Positions 25,107 through 34,677 of a DNA stretch of 64,000 bases are shown here, piece by piece. The first letter of the stretch is position 1. Each line of letters opens with the position of its first letter. Where the stretch lies: the NCBI GenBank assembly GCA_040386075.1, contig JAZKGE010000025.1, positions 1 through 64,000 on the forward strand, written 5' to 3'. The notes under the pieces are model-generated. The model was not told where the DNA came from. It made no database searches and saw nothing but the letters and a program-made list of their open reading frames with translations. Position numbers and translations under genes: made by a program. Origin of the DNA: UBA4416 sp040386075. GTDB lineage: Bacteria > Bacteroidota > Bacteroidia > B-17B0 > Aurantibacillaceae.

Positions 25107-26249
25107 CTAATCCTTAATAAACTTCAGCTTAGCTACTGCCCCACTTTGTGCTTTTACTGTAACAAAGTATAAACCTGTTTTTAGGTTTTTTATAGAAAAT
25201 GAGTTAGAGATCCCTTTTTCAGATAACACTTCTTTTCCTAACACATCGGTTATTGTAACCTCAGCTAATTCTAAATCCAGATCGCTTTTAAGAGTAATAT
25301 GTTCAGTTGCCGGATTTGGATAAAGACTTAAAGAATTGGTCAATGCTTCATTTTCATTAACTGAAGTTAACATTGTCATGCTGTATTTACTGAAAAAGCG
25401 CCAGATCTCTTTTGAGGCATTCATGTCCATATTGGTACCTACACCTCCAAAAGGAAAACCGGGCCAGGTATGGCCGCCGCCTATAATTTTATACAACTCA
25501 ACCGAGCTGCCACCTATTCCACCACTATATTTATAATGCTCGGCTGTGCAGCCATCAGTTGTGCTTATGTTTGGCACGTTACTAAAAGTGGCCACAGGAT
25601 TGCAGTTGTTTTTAGTTACCCAGTATTTTACCACGCTATCAATCGGTGCTGAAGTTGAGCTTCCAACATAAGGAACCGTTGGATCATTAGTTCCATGAAT
25701 TTGCATTGCGGGTACAGGACGCGTTGGATGACAATTGGGGCCGAATTGTGTTGTAAAAATACTACCTGTTACTGATGCAATAGCAGTAATTCGGTTACTT
25801 AATTCGCATCCTAATGTGTAACTCATGTAACCACCGTTACTCATGCCGCATGAATAAACGCGATTCAAATTGATGTTATAAGTCAAATCCAAAGAATCTA
25901 TGAGTGCACTTAAAAAGGCTATATCATTTACCAAAGTTGATGAAATACCGGCGTTCCAGAAACGTTGACCTGAATTATAAGTTCCGTTTGGATACACCAT
26001 TAAAAAGTTTGCGGTATCGGCAATAGGCATAAAATTACTGTATAGTTGCTGCTGTTGAGCATAACTGGTATAACCGTGTAAATTAAAGATCAATGGTCTT
26101 GCAGTTGCCCCGGTATAAATAGCAGGAACGTATAAGCGGTAAGACCTGTACTGGCCTCCAACGTAAATACTATCGACAACCGTAGTTTGGGATTTAGCGT
26201 TAAATAAAACGGATAGGAAAACAATAGTTGTTAGTAGATGTTTCTTCAT
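25107..26249 (-). CDS. Secreted PHB depolymerase/feruloyl esterase-like, T9SS cargo
   Basis: 380 aa. A signal peptide (about 1-20) is followed by an alpha/beta hydrolase of the polyhydroxybutyrate depolymerase/LpqC type (about 25-290). The oxyanion region is FNLHGYTS, the nucleophile elbow is GMSNGG, the acid is in HGTNDPTVPY, and the catalytic histidine is in GGGHTWPG. A T9SS type A sorting domain (LSLYPNPATEHITL to KLKFIKD) occupies the last 75 residues. It probably hydrolyses an ester polymer or cell-wall ester outside the cell; the substrate cannot be told. Confidence 0.87.
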   Translation of the reverse strand: MKKHLLTTIVFLSVLFNAKSQTTVVDSIYVGGQYRSYRLYVPAIYTGATARPLIFNLHGYTSYAQQQQLYSNFMPIADTANFLMVYPNGTYNSGQRFWNAGISSTLVNDIAFLSALIDSLDLTYNINLNRVYSCGMSNGGYMSYTLGCELSNRITAIASVTGSIFTTQFGPNCHPTRPVPAMQIHGTNDPTVPYVGSSTSAPIDSVVKYWVTKNNCNPVATFSNVPNISTTDGCTAEHYKYSGGIGGSSVELYKIIGGGHTWPGFPFGGVGTNMDMNASKEIWRFFSKYSMTMLTSVNENEALTNSLSLYPNPATEHITLKSDLDLELAEVTITDVLGKEVLSEKGISNSFSIKNLKTGLYFVTVKAQSGAVAKLKFIKD

Positions 26250-26365
26250 GAATTTAAGTCAATTGATCATGGCTAAGATACAAAAATATAGACATTCTTA
26301 ACACAAGAATAATTTACTTTTTTACTCTAAAAACCGTACATTCGCTCTCTTAAAATTTAACATTT

Positions 26366-28639
26366 ATGTCGAATAAATCTTTAAAACAAGATGCCCTTGA
26401 TTACCACTCTCAAGGCAAACCCGGAAAAATTGAAGTTGTTCCTACTAAACCATACAGTACCCAAAGAGATCTTACCCTGGCTTATTCGCCCGGTGTTGCA
26501 GAACCCTGCCTTGAAATAGAGAAAAATGCAGAAGACGCTTACAAATATACCGCTAAAGGAAATTTAGTGGCAGTGATCAGTAACGGAACTGCAGTTTTAG
26601 GCTTGGGCGATATTGGTGCTTTAGCGTCAAAACCGGTAATGGAAGGTAAAGGTTTATTATTTAAGATCTTTGCTGATATTGATGTATTTGATATTGAAGT
26701 TGACACGAAGAATATAGATGAATTTGTTAATACTGTAAAAAACATTGCCTGTACCTTTGGAGGTATTAACCTGGAAGATATTAAAGCACCGGAATGTTTT
26801 GAAATTGAACGTCGTTTAAAAGAGGAATTGAATATTCCCTTAATGCATGACGATCAGCATGGTACAGCAATCATTTCATCTGCGGGTTTATTAAATGCGG
26901 TTGAACTTTCGGGTAAAAAAATGAGCGATGTTAAAGTCGTTATTAATGGTGCGGGCGCATCAGCTAATTCCTGTGCTAAAATGTACATTGCCGTTGGGGT
27001 AAAAAAAGAGAATATTTTAATGCTGGATAGTAAAGGTGTGATCAATAAGAACCGTACTGATCTGGATCAATACAAAACCTATTTTGCTTCGGATAACTTG
27101 AAAGTAAATACGCTGGATGAGGCAATCAAAGGTGCTGACGTGTTTGTTGGTTTATCAAAAGGTAATATATTATCTCAGGATATGGTTCGCTCGATGGCGC
27201 CAAACTGTATCGTATTTGCTTTGGCTAACCCTACTCCTGAAATTAGTTATGAAGATGCTTTATCTGCACGTCCGGATATTATTGTAGCCACGGGCCGTAG
27301 TGATCATCCTAACCAGGTGAATAATGTATTGGGTTTCCCTTTCATTTTCAGAGGTGCTTTGGATGTACGTGCGACCACCATTAATGAAGAAATGAAACTG
27401 GCAGCTGCTTTAGCCATTGCAGCGCTTGCCAAAGAGTCGGTTCCTGATTATGTTAATTTGGCATACGGCTCAGCTAATTTAAATTTCGGGAAGGATTATA
27501 TCATCCCTAAACCAATTGATAACCGGTTGATCTCTACGGTTAGTTCGGCAGTTGCGAAAGCAGCTATTGATAGCGGTGTAGCAAAACGCAACATTACCGA
27601 TTGGGAAGCTTACCGCACTGAACTGGATAACCGTTTAGGAAAAGATAATAAACTCATCAGAAGTTTGGCTAATAAAGCAAAATCAAATCCTAAGCGTGTG
27701 GTGTTTACAGAAGCCGACACTTATAAGATCTTAAAGGCAGCTCAACTAGCTAAAGATGAAGGAATTGCAAAGCCTATTTTACTTGGTAATAAAGAACGCA
27801 TCTTATCTTTAATGGAAGAACACCAGATAGATATGGGCGATACGCCTATTATTGATGCCTGGTTACCTGAAGAAGAAGGAAGACGTATTGAATTTGGCGA
27901 TATGTTGTGGAAAAAAAGACAACGCCGTGGTTTGACCCAATATGATGCACGTAAGTTAATGCGCGACCGTAATTATTTTGGAGCCATGATGGTTGAAACC
28001 GGTATGGCTGATGCCATGATATCGGGCTTAACCCGTAAATATGGTGCGCCGATTAAGCCAGCGCTGGATGTTATTGGAGTGCAGGATGGTGTGAGCCGTG
28101 TGGCAGGTTTATATATGATGATCACCAAAAAAGGTCCTTACTTTTTTGCGGATACAACCATGACCGAAAACCCAACTGCTCAGCAATTAGCCGATATTGC
28201 GGCGTTAACTGCCAATACCATAAAGCAATTTAACATTACGCCAAGAATAGCCATGCTGTCGTTTTCGAACTTTGGATCGGCTGAAGGTGATGTTCCAAAA
28301 AAGATGCAGGAAGCAACCAAAATCTTACATAAAAACTACCCGGGTTTAGTAGTTGATGGCGACATACAAGCTAATTTTGCCGTAAATAACGACCTATTAA
28401 AAGAACAATTTCCGTTCAGTACCTTAGTTGATAAGGATGTAAATACCTTTATCTTCCCTAACCTGGCATCGGGTAATATTGCCTACAAATTGTTACAGGA
28501 ATTAGGAAGTGCCGAAGCTATTGGCCCTGTGTTAATGGGATTAAAGAAACCGGTTCATATTTTACAATTAGGAAGTTCGGTACGGGAGATCGTGAACATG
28601 ATCACTATTGCGGTGGTTGATGCTCAGAATAAGAAGTAG
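26366..28639 (+). CDS. maeB: NADP-dependent malic enzyme with phosphotransacetylase-like domain
   Basis: 757 aa. The N-terminal malic enzyme (about 1-385) has LAYSPGVAEPC, FADIDVFDIEVDT, MHDDQHGTAI and the nucleotide fold VVINGAGASANSCA. The C-terminal PTA-like domain (about 430-757) has LANKAKSNPKRVVFTEAD and MTENPTAQQLADIA. It decarboxylates malate to pyruvate and makes NADPH; the PTA half is regulatory in characterised MaeB proteins. It is a single-gene unit with a terminator. Confidence 0.96.
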   Translation: MSNKSLKQDALDYHSQGKPGKIEVVPTKPYSTQRDLTLAYSPGVAEPCLEIEKNAEDAYKYTAKGNLVAVISNGTAVLGLGDIGALASKPVMEGKGLLFKIFADIDVFDIEVDTKNIDEFVNTVKNIACTFGGINLEDIKAPECFEIERRLKEELNIPLMHDDQHGTAIISSAGLLNAVELSGKKMSDVKVVINGAGASANSCAKMYIAVGVKKENILMLDSKGVINKNRTDLDQYKTYFASDNLKVNTLDEAIKGADVFVGLSKGNILSQDMVRSMAPNCIVFALANPTPEISYEDALSARPDIIVATGRSDHPNQVNNVLGFPFIFRGALDVRATTINEEMKLAAALAIAALAKESVPDYVNLAYGSANLNFGKDYIIPKPIDNRLISTVSSAVAKAAIDSGVAKRNITDWEAYRTELDNRLGKDNKLIRSLANKAKSNPKRVVFTEADTYKILKAAQLAKDEGIAKPILLGNKERILSLMEEHQIDMGDTPIIDAWLPEEEGRRIEFGDMLWKKRQRRGLTQYDARKLMRDRNYFGAMMVETGMADAMISGLTRKYGAPIKPALDVIGVQDGVSRVAGLYMMITKKGPYFFADTTMTENPTAQQLADIAALTANTIKQFNITPRIAMLSFSNFGSAEGDVPKKMQEATKILHKNYPGLVVDGDIQANFAVNNDLLKEQFPFSTLVDKDVNTFIFPNLASGNIAYKLLQELGSAEAIGPVLMGLKKPVHILQLGSSVREIVNMITIAVVDAQNKK

Positions 28640-28661
28640 AATTTCAAATTTAACAGATTCT

Positions 28662-28693
28662 AAAAGCCTCATTTTTAAAAAGATGAGGCTTTT
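28662..28693 (+). terminator. Terminator of maeB
   Basis: An 11-bp stem (AAAAGCCTCAT/ATGAGGCTTTT) with a 10-base loop. Confidence 0.9.
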
Positions 28694-28762
28694 TGATTGA
28701 AGTAAAACATATTTTAAAAGAAACGTTAATACGGGGAGAAACTATGTTAACGCGGGCTCGTT

Positions 28763-28782
28763 ATCCTGAACTGATTCAGGAT
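28763..28782. repeat. Short inverted repeat
   Basis: ATCCTGAA, CTGA, TTCAGGAT: an 8-bp hairpin between maeB and the next lipoprotein gene. Similar CCTGAA/TTCAGG hairpins occur at 57416-57436. Confidence 0.5.
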
Positions 28783-28908
28783 CTCAACTGATTTGCAGAT
28801 ACTCAAAAAGTTCAGGCTGTTTTGGAGTTTTATATTTTATGAGCCACTGATTAATTTTTCGCTGGCATAAGTATTGAAAGTATAGCTCATACTATAAAAA
28901 CTTATACT

Positions 28909-29139
28909 ATGAAAAAAATTACTTTATTAGCTGTTGCATTTGTAGCTCTTAGCTTAACATCCTGCAAAAAAGATTATGCCTGCGAATGTGTTAAAACAGG
29001 TCCGGGCGGTACTTCAACTGAAACCCATAATACGGGAAAAATGAAATTGGGCGATGCTCAAACAAGATGTAATGAAGGCGATGCCTCTAATCAGGTATTA
29101 GGTGAAACCTATACTACAGAGTGTACGCTTAAAAACTAA
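28909..29139 (+). CDS. Small Cys-rich lipoprotein (CKKD family), distant copy
   Basis: 76 aa. The signal ALSLTS-C is followed by KKDYACEC, a Gly/Thr linker, KMKLGDAQTRC and a final TECTLKN. It has the same cysteine layout as the four tandem copies at 19-20 kb but lies 9 kb away as a single gene. Inverted AGTAT/ATACT motifs lie just upstream (about 28875-28895); no TAnnTTTG box is clear. Function is unknown. Confidence 0.8.
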   Translation: MKKITLLAVAFVALSLTSCKKDYACECVKTGPGGTSTETHNTGKMKLGDAQTRCNEGDASNQVLGETYTTECTLKN

Positions 29140-29280
29140 GATAAGTTAAGCCGGTAAAGGCTTTTCTGTTTCAAACGGTGTGGCATAAGTTACCCGTGTT
29201 GATTTCAGGTCTATTCAACAAACTGAGATAGTTTATTGAATAGACCTTTTAGTTAATTGCAGACCAGGGAATACTATTCG
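29140..29280. other. Intergenic spacer
   Basis: Between the lipoprotein gene and the minisatellite. 29211-29250 contains an imperfect inverted repeat around GGTCTATTCAA/TTGAATAGACC, which may act as the lipoprotein's terminator. Confidence 0.4.
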
Positions 29281-29692
29281 CAATAGCGAGGTTACTACTT
29301 ACAGTTACAAGATTACTACTTACAGTTACAAGGTTAGTACTCACAGTAGCGAGGATACTACTCACAGTAGCAAGAANNNNNNNNNNNNNNNNNNNNNNNN
29401 NNNNNNNNNNNNNNNNNNNNNNNNNNNNNNNNNNNNNNNNNNNNNNNNNNNNNNNNNNNNNNNNNNNNNNNNNNNNTACTACTCACAGTTACAAGAATAC
29501 TACTCACAGTTACAAGAATACTACTTACAGCCACAAGAATACTACTTACAGCCACAAGAACACTACTCACAGTAGCGAGAATACTGCTCACAGTTGCAAG
29601 AATACTACTCACAGTTACAAGAATACTACTCACAGTTACAAGAATACTACTTACAGCTACAAGAATACTACTCACACTAGCGAGTTTACTAA
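29281..29692. repeat. 21-bp tandem repeat (minisatellite) with collapsed gap
   Basis: Units of the form TTACAAGAATACTACTCACAG repeat with a few variable positions (TTACAAG, GCCACAAG, GTAGCGAG). The array is interrupted by 100 Ns, so the true copy number is unknown. On the minus strand the unit stays open and reads S-S-I-L-V-T-V, but I see no start, signal or family support for a protein. Confidence 0.88.
29377..29476. other. Assembly gap (100 N)
   Basis: A round 100-base gap inside the tandem array, typical of a gap of unknown length where short reads could not span the repeat. Confidence 0.95.
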
Positions 29693-29731
29693 CTAGGAAT
29701 GTGCGCTTATCTGTGTAAAGGCGACTAGACC

Positions 29732-30793
29732 TTAATGAATCAAAACTACTTTCTTATTAATAATCAATTGGTTAGAATAGATCACTTTAACTAAGTAAAT
29801 ACCATTGGTTAAACTTTGTAAGTTTAAAGTATGGGAAGTTGTATTTATTTTTTCTAAAAAAAACGCTTTACCGTTCATATCCGTTACTTCAATTTGCTGA
29901 ATTTGATCGTGAGAACGTATATTAACCAAACCACTGGTTGGATTTGGAAAAAATGAAACCACAGTATTATTTAATTCATTTAGCCCTGTACATACACTCA
30001 CATTTACCGAAAACACAGCTGTGGCAGAAGGTATGGTACAACCGTCGCTCACATTCACCGCAAAAGTATTGGTTGTTGGGCCAGAAGGTGCGCTCCCGAT
30101 AATGTTAATTGAATTGGAGGTTTGTCCGGAACTCCAGTTATAAGAATATGGGCCGCCATTACCCTGGCTTGTAAAAAATGGAGTTAAAACCTGTGCATCG
30201 CCATCGCAGATAGTGAAGGAACTGCCTACAACCATTAAAGGTGGCGTAACCATTACTGTAATAATTTTTGGAGAAGGGGCGCATCCATTAGCGTCCTGCA
30301 TGGAAACGGTATAGTTGGTAGCAATAATTGGATTAACAAAATGAGGGCCTCCGCCAACAAAGGAGTTTGGTGTCCATGAATACGTGTAGCCGGGAGTACC
30401 GCCTGAACCAAAAGCAGCAATTTGAGTGGCTTGTCCGTAACAGATAGTAGAATTAGGTATAGTTTGTAAGATCAAAGACGATGGCTGGCTTACATTTACG
30501 ACCTGTGAAGCACTACAACCAGTATTATCAGTAACTGTAAACGAATAAACACCCGACCCAATGCCAGATACCGTTTGCGACAAAGCAGATGTTACAGTTG
30601 TTTGCGGAAAAACAGGGCTCGACCAGGTTATGGTATAAGGTGCCTGCCCGGGCGAATAGGAAATGGCGATGGAAGCGTTTGATAATCCAAAGCAGGCCGG
30701 TGGCGTAACGGTGAACCCATCAATGGCAACACAAGGTTGGGCAGTGATGTAACCTGCAATTAATATAAAGGATAGAAGTACCAATTTTTTCAT
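29732..30793 (-). CDS. Secreted repeat protein with T9SS sorting domain
   Basis: 353 aa. A signal peptide (about 1-19) is followed by two or three immunoglobulin-like, SprB/PKD-type repeats. Examples are ITWSSPVFPQTTVTSAL with YSFTVTDNTGCSAS, and TYSWTPNSFVGGG with NYTVSMQDANGC. A type A sorting domain follows (VVSFFPNPTSGLVNI to KKVVLIH). It is probably a surface adhesin-like protein. No enzyme motif is visible. Confidence 0.85.
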   Translation of the reverse strand: MKKLVLLSFILIAGYITAQPCVAIDGFTVTPPACFGLSNASIAISYSPGQAPYTITWSSPVFPQTTVTSALSQTVSGIGSGVYSFTVTDNTGCSASQVVNVSQPSSLILQTIPNSTICYGQATQIAAFGSGGTPGYTYSWTPNSFVGGGPHFVNPIIATNYTVSMQDANGCAPSPKIITVMVTPPLMVVGSSFTICDGDAQVLTPFFTSQGNGGPYSYNWSSGQTSNSINIIGSAPSGPTTNTFAVNVSDGCTIPSATAVFSVNVSVCTGLNELNNTVVSFFPNPTSGLVNIRSHDQIQQIEVTDMNGKAFFLEKINTTSHTLNLQSLTNGIYLVKVIYSNQLIINKKVVLIH

Positions 30794-30835
30794 AGACGGG
30801 AGTTTGGAAGTAAAGATATCATTATTAAGATAAAA

Positions 30836-30866
30836 AAAGCCCTCCCGAAATTATCGGGAGGGCTTT
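30836..30866 (-). terminator. Terminator of the DUF5723-OmpA gene
   Basis: A 13-bp perfect GC-rich stem (AAAGCCCTCCCGA and complement) with loop AATTA and a minus-strand T run. Confidence 0.92.
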
Positions 30867-30950
30867 CAACTTTAAACTAACCGGGACTATTTTAATTGGT
30901 AGCTTCGGTACTTCGACTGCGCTCAGTAACCGTGCTCAGCCTCAACTATA

Positions 30951-33377
30951 TTATTTTTTGAATTCAACTTTCATTTCTACGCGACGGTTTTTCTGACGTC
31001 CTGCTTCATTTGAATTATCTGCAATTGGCACTGTTTGTCCGAACCACTCGGTAATTACTTTATCAGCTTTTACTCCTTTGCTCACTAAGTATTTTTTAAC
31101 TGCCTTAGCACGTTTTTCTGATAAAGCCATGTTCTTAGCAGCATCGCCCTGATTATCCGTATGACCTGATAATTTCAGTGTCCAGTCGGCAGCGTGTACT
31201 TTCATTAGCTTGGCTAAGTCGTTCAACGAAGGCAATGATACTTTTTTAATGATATCTTTTCCGGTTGCGAACTCTAAGCTGGCGAACGCTTTTTCGAGGA
31301 TCTTCTGCTCTTCAACTTTTAATACCGGAGCCGGAGGACAACCTTTCAGCTCTTTTAATCCAGGAGTGGTAGGGCAATCATCTTCTCTATCCACTACTCC
31401 ATCTTTATCGGTATCAGGCCAAGGACAACCTTTGTTTTCAACAGCACCTACAATATCCGGACAAGCATCATCTTTATCCAACACTGTATCGCCATCTTTA
31501 TCAGGGCAACCTTTAAATTCTTTAGGGCCGGCAACATCCGGACAAGCATCATATTTATCAGGTGTTTTATCACCATCCCTATCAGGACAACCTAAAAACT
31601 CAGCTAAACCTGCATCATCCGGACATTCATCATCCTTATCGGTAATTTTATCTCCATCTTTATCAGGGCAACCTTTAAAGTCAACCAAACCTTTCTCATC
31701 AGGGCAGTTATCTTCAAGATCCGTGATACCATCACCATCCCTATCCGGACAACCCTGTAACTCTTTAACACCTGCCACATCCGGACATTTATCATCCTTA
31801 TCCTGAATATGATCACCATCTTTATCAGGACAACCCATGAATTCCCATACTCCCGGTACATCCTTACACTGATCTTTTTTGTTGGATACGCCATCCTTGT
31901 CTCTATCTTTTGGTTTACCGTAAGGAATAGGTACTTTCAATAAAGCATATATATCGGCCCCATAGATGGTTTTTTGTCCAACCAATGGAGCCAGATTTGA
32001 AGATCCAATAACCAGTGGCCCCAGCCTTATAGCGGCGCCAGCCCTGAATCCATCCAAAAAGTTATATTGTATTGGAATGAAAATACCTGCCCATTTCCAA
32101 TCGTAACGAGGTGTTAAGGTTAAGCTGCTGATATCGTGTACTTTTGTATCGTTCTTTTTGAACTGCATGGCAATAAAAGGAGTGAAATTCACATAAAAAT
32201 CTTTCCATACCTGGTAATCGACCTGCAGACTGAAAGCGGTTGGCAGGTTCATTTTATAGGTACTTGGTCCGTAAACACCACCAAAACGACCTTTTAATGT
32301 ATCATCAAATTCGCCAACAGATTTTGGATTGATGGGTTTTAAATTCCAGAATCCAACATCGGCTTTAAAGTTTCCGCTGGTTGATCCTTTTTTAAATTTA
32401 ATAGATCCGATATCGGTAACCGAAAAACCGATCTTTAATTTATACTTGTTCTTATCATTTCTCCAAAGGTCTTTTACCCCATCCATGTCGTATTTATATT
32501 TCATGTACGAAGGACGCCATTCGTAAACCACACCAAAATCAAATCCAACGCCCGGGTATGACTGACTGTAATCAAACACTTTGGTTCCGGTTTGCTCTCC
32601 ACCAAATTGAATATCCTTAAAGGTTAAGTTATCAGAGTGTCCGTATTCAACCTCTGATTGAAAAATAGATAAAGTAGTATCTGTTTGGAAATTATATTCA
32701 AGATCTCTTACAAACATATAGGTTGATTGAATTCCCTGTAATAATTTAACAGTAGCACCACCTTTAAAATAATGTTCATTGTCTTCTTTGAACACATGCG
32801 CGTATGTTAATCCATATTCTGCCCAGGTCATTTCCTGTATGCTCAGGTTCTTATTCTCTAAATTTTTGACCCATAAACTAGGATACTTAAACTCTTCGTA
32901 AGCCAATTTTGCAAGATCCTGGGAAACGCCATCAATGTTAACGTAGTTTCGCACACAAGATGATAAAGCAATGGCATTTTTGCGATTAAGTGGGATTAAA
33001 AAAGATGGCCCAACTATCCTGTTGGTAACATACATGCTTTTATTTTTGCTGTTATCTCTGGTTGATAAATAATGGTCGGCAAATAAGGTATCCTGAAAAG
33101 CCGGAAAATAATTTTCGGGCATAGTGTCCTTTAAAATGGTTTTCCATTTAGCGGTTTTATGGAATGCGCTCCGGTCGACCCCCACATAATTATTATAAGC
33201 GCCGATATTGATCCCAAAAAGGTTCATATCAAACTTCATTCTTCCATCCACTATGCTGGCAGGTTGCTGATAAATACCTGTTACACCCGCATAATTACTT
33301 TGATTAAATCCCACAAAATCCTGAGATCGTGCATAATAGCCAAATGATAAAACAATAAATAGTAAGATTTTCTTCAT
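30951..33377 (-). CDS. Outer-membrane protein: DUF5723-like barrel, TSP3 repeats, OmpA domain
   Basis: 808 aa. A signal peptide (about 1-18) precedes a DUF5723-like beta-barrel region (about 20-480). About seven thrombospondin type 3 calcium-binding repeats follow (about 490-680, with the recurring unit DKDGDxxxDKDDxCPD). The C-terminal OmpA-like peptidoglycan-binding domain (about 690-808) contains LSGHTDNQGDAAKN and SEKRAKAVKKYL. It links the outer membrane to peptidoglycan, with a calcium-stiffened spacer between. DNA of the repeats is itself repetitive. It stands alone with a strong terminator. Confidence 0.88.
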   Translation of the reverse strand: MKKILLFIVLSFGYYARSQDFVGFNQSNYAGVTGIYQQPASIVDGRMKFDMNLFGINIGAYNNYVGVDRSAFHKTAKWKTILKDTMPENYFPAFQDTLFADHYLSTRDNSKNKSMYVTNRIVGPSFLIPLNRKNAIALSSCVRNYVNIDGVSQDLAKLAYEEFKYPSLWVKNLENKNLSIQEMTWAEYGLTYAHVFKEDNEHYFKGGATVKLLQGIQSTYMFVRDLEYNFQTDTTLSIFQSEVEYGHSDNLTFKDIQFGGEQTGTKVFDYSQSYPGVGFDFGVVYEWRPSYMKYKYDMDGVKDLWRNDKNKYKLKIGFSVTDIGSIKFKKGSTSGNFKADVGFWNLKPINPKSVGEFDDTLKGRFGGVYGPSTYKMNLPTAFSLQVDYQVWKDFYVNFTPFIAMQFKKNDTKVHDISSLTLTPRYDWKWAGIFIPIQYNFLDGFRAGAAIRLGPLVIGSSNLAPLVGQKTIYGADIYALLKVPIPYGKPKDRDKDGVSNKKDQCKDVPGVWEFMGCPDKDGDHIQDKDDKCPDVAGVKELQGCPDRDGDGITDLEDNCPDEKGLVDFKGCPDKDGDKITDKDDECPDDAGLAEFLGCPDRDGDKTPDKYDACPDVAGPKEFKGCPDKDGDTVLDKDDACPDIVGAVENKGCPWPDTDKDGVVDREDDCPTTPGLKELKGCPPAPVLKVEEQKILEKAFASLEFATGKDIIKKVSLPSLNDLAKLMKVHAADWTLKLSGHTDNQGDAAKNMALSEKRAKAVKKYLVSKGVKADKVITEWFGQTVPIADNSNEAGRQKNRRVEMKVEFKK

Positions 33378-33531
33378 AGATCTGTTTTGATAGTTAGATC
33401 ATAAAAATAAGACATTCTGTTTAATATCTCTAAAAATCCAAAAAAATTACGGTATAATTAACAAAAGTGGCGGGAAACACCAATGAATCACATTACATTT
33501 AGTATCTTCGCCAATTGTTACCAAAAAAAAT

Positions 33532-34608
33532 ATGTTAGATAAATTAGAAGAAATAAAGCGCCGTTTTACAGATGTTGAAGCTAAGTTGGGAGATCCGAGC
33601 GTGATTGCAGATATGCAATTATTTAAAAAATTAAATAAAGAATACCGCGACCTTGAGCCTGTTGTTGAAGCTTATTATAAATACAAACAAATAACCGATA
33701 ATATTAACGGTGCCAAAGAAATACTGGCTACTGAAAAGGATAAGGAGTTTTTGGATATGGCCAAGGCCGATCTGGAAGAGAATCGTTTAGCAGAAGAAAA
33801 ATTACAGGATGAAGTACGTATCATGTTAATTCCTAAAGATCCGGAAGATGCAAAGAATTGTACGATGGAGATAAGAGGTGGAACCGGGGGCGATGAAGCC
33901 GCTATTTTTGCAGGAGACCTGTTTGATATGTACCGCCGCTATTGCGAGATAAAAGGATATCAATTAGAAGTAGTAGATGAAAGTCCGGGATCAATGGGCG
34001 GTTATAAAGAGATCGTGTTTAATGTAAAAGGTAATAATGCTTTTGGTACCATGAAGTTTGAAAGCGGGGTTCACCGTGTGCAACGTGTGCCGGCAACTGA
34101 AGCTGCAGGACGTGTACATACATCGGCAGCAACCGTAGCCGTTTTACCTGAAGCCGAAGAATGGGATATTGAAATTAAACCGGCTGATATTGAAATGGCA
34201 ACTGCCCGAAGTGGTGGTGCCGGCGGACAAAATGTAAATAAAGTTGAATCGAAAGTAATATTAACACACAAGCCTTCGGGCATTGTTGTTACTTGCCAAA
34301 CGCAGCGTAACCAGTTAGGTAACCGCGAGAAAGCCATGGAAATGCTACGTTCTAAATTATATGATCTTGAATACCAAAAACGATTGGCAGATACAACCAG
34401 TCGCCGAAAAAGTATGGTAAGTACGGGCGACAGATCTGAAAAGATCAGAACTTATAATTATCCGCAAAACAGGATCACGGATCACCGTATTGGCTTAACG
34501 CTGTATAATTTAACCGACTTTACCAACGGTTACATTCAACAAATGATAGATGCCTTGCAATTTGCCGAAAATGCAGAACGATTGAAAGAAGGAGGACTTA
34601 ACAGTTAG
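33532..34608 (+). CDS. prfA: Peptide chain release factor 1
   Basis: 358 aa. The catalytic GGQ is G231-G232-Q233 in GGAGGQNVNKVES. The codon-reading PAT motif in RVPATEAAGRVHTS marks RF1 rather than RF2. It releases peptides at UAA and UAG. It lies 69 bp upstream of pyrF, with a weak hairpin (34623-34643) between them. Confidence 0.97.
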   Translation: MLDKLEEIKRRFTDVEAKLGDPSVIADMQLFKKLNKEYRDLEPVVEAYYKYKQITDNINGAKEILATEKDKEFLDMAKADLEENRLAEEKLQDEVRIMLIPKDPEDAKNCTMEIRGGTGGDEAAIFAGDLFDMYRRYCEIKGYQLEVVDESPGSMGGYKEIVFNVKGNNAFGTMKFESGVHRVQRVPATEAAGRVHTSAATVAVLPEAEEWDIEIKPADIEMATARSGGAGGQNVNKVESKVILTHKPSGIVVTCQTQRNQLGNREKAMEMLRSKLYDLEYQKRLADTTSRRKSMVSTGDRSEKIRTYNYPQNRITDHRIGLTLYNLTDFTNGYIQQMIDALQFAENAERLKEGGLNS

Positions 34609-34622
34609 AGAAATAGAGAGTT

Positions 34623-34643
34623 AAGAGTTAATGATTAACTCTT
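34623..34643 (+). terminator. Weak hairpin between prfA and pyrF
   Basis: 8-bp arms AAGAGTTA/TAACTCTT with a 5-base loop and a poor T run. It may attenuate or process the transcript rather than end it. Confidence 0.4.
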
Positions 34644-34677
34644 TAATTCATCAATTCAATAATTCAATAATTATTAT

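Noticed and set aside
29358..29675. Open frame of seven-residue repeats on the minus strand
   Set aside because: It is the translation of a 21-bp tandem array through a 100-N gap, with a GTG start, no signal peptide and no known family. Better described as a minisatellite.
31210..31806. 198-aa open frame on the plus strand opposite the DUF5723-OmpA gene
   Set aside because: It is a shadow of the calcium-binding repeat DNA; its regular Ser/Pro/Gly pattern follows from the repeated Asp codons on the other strand.
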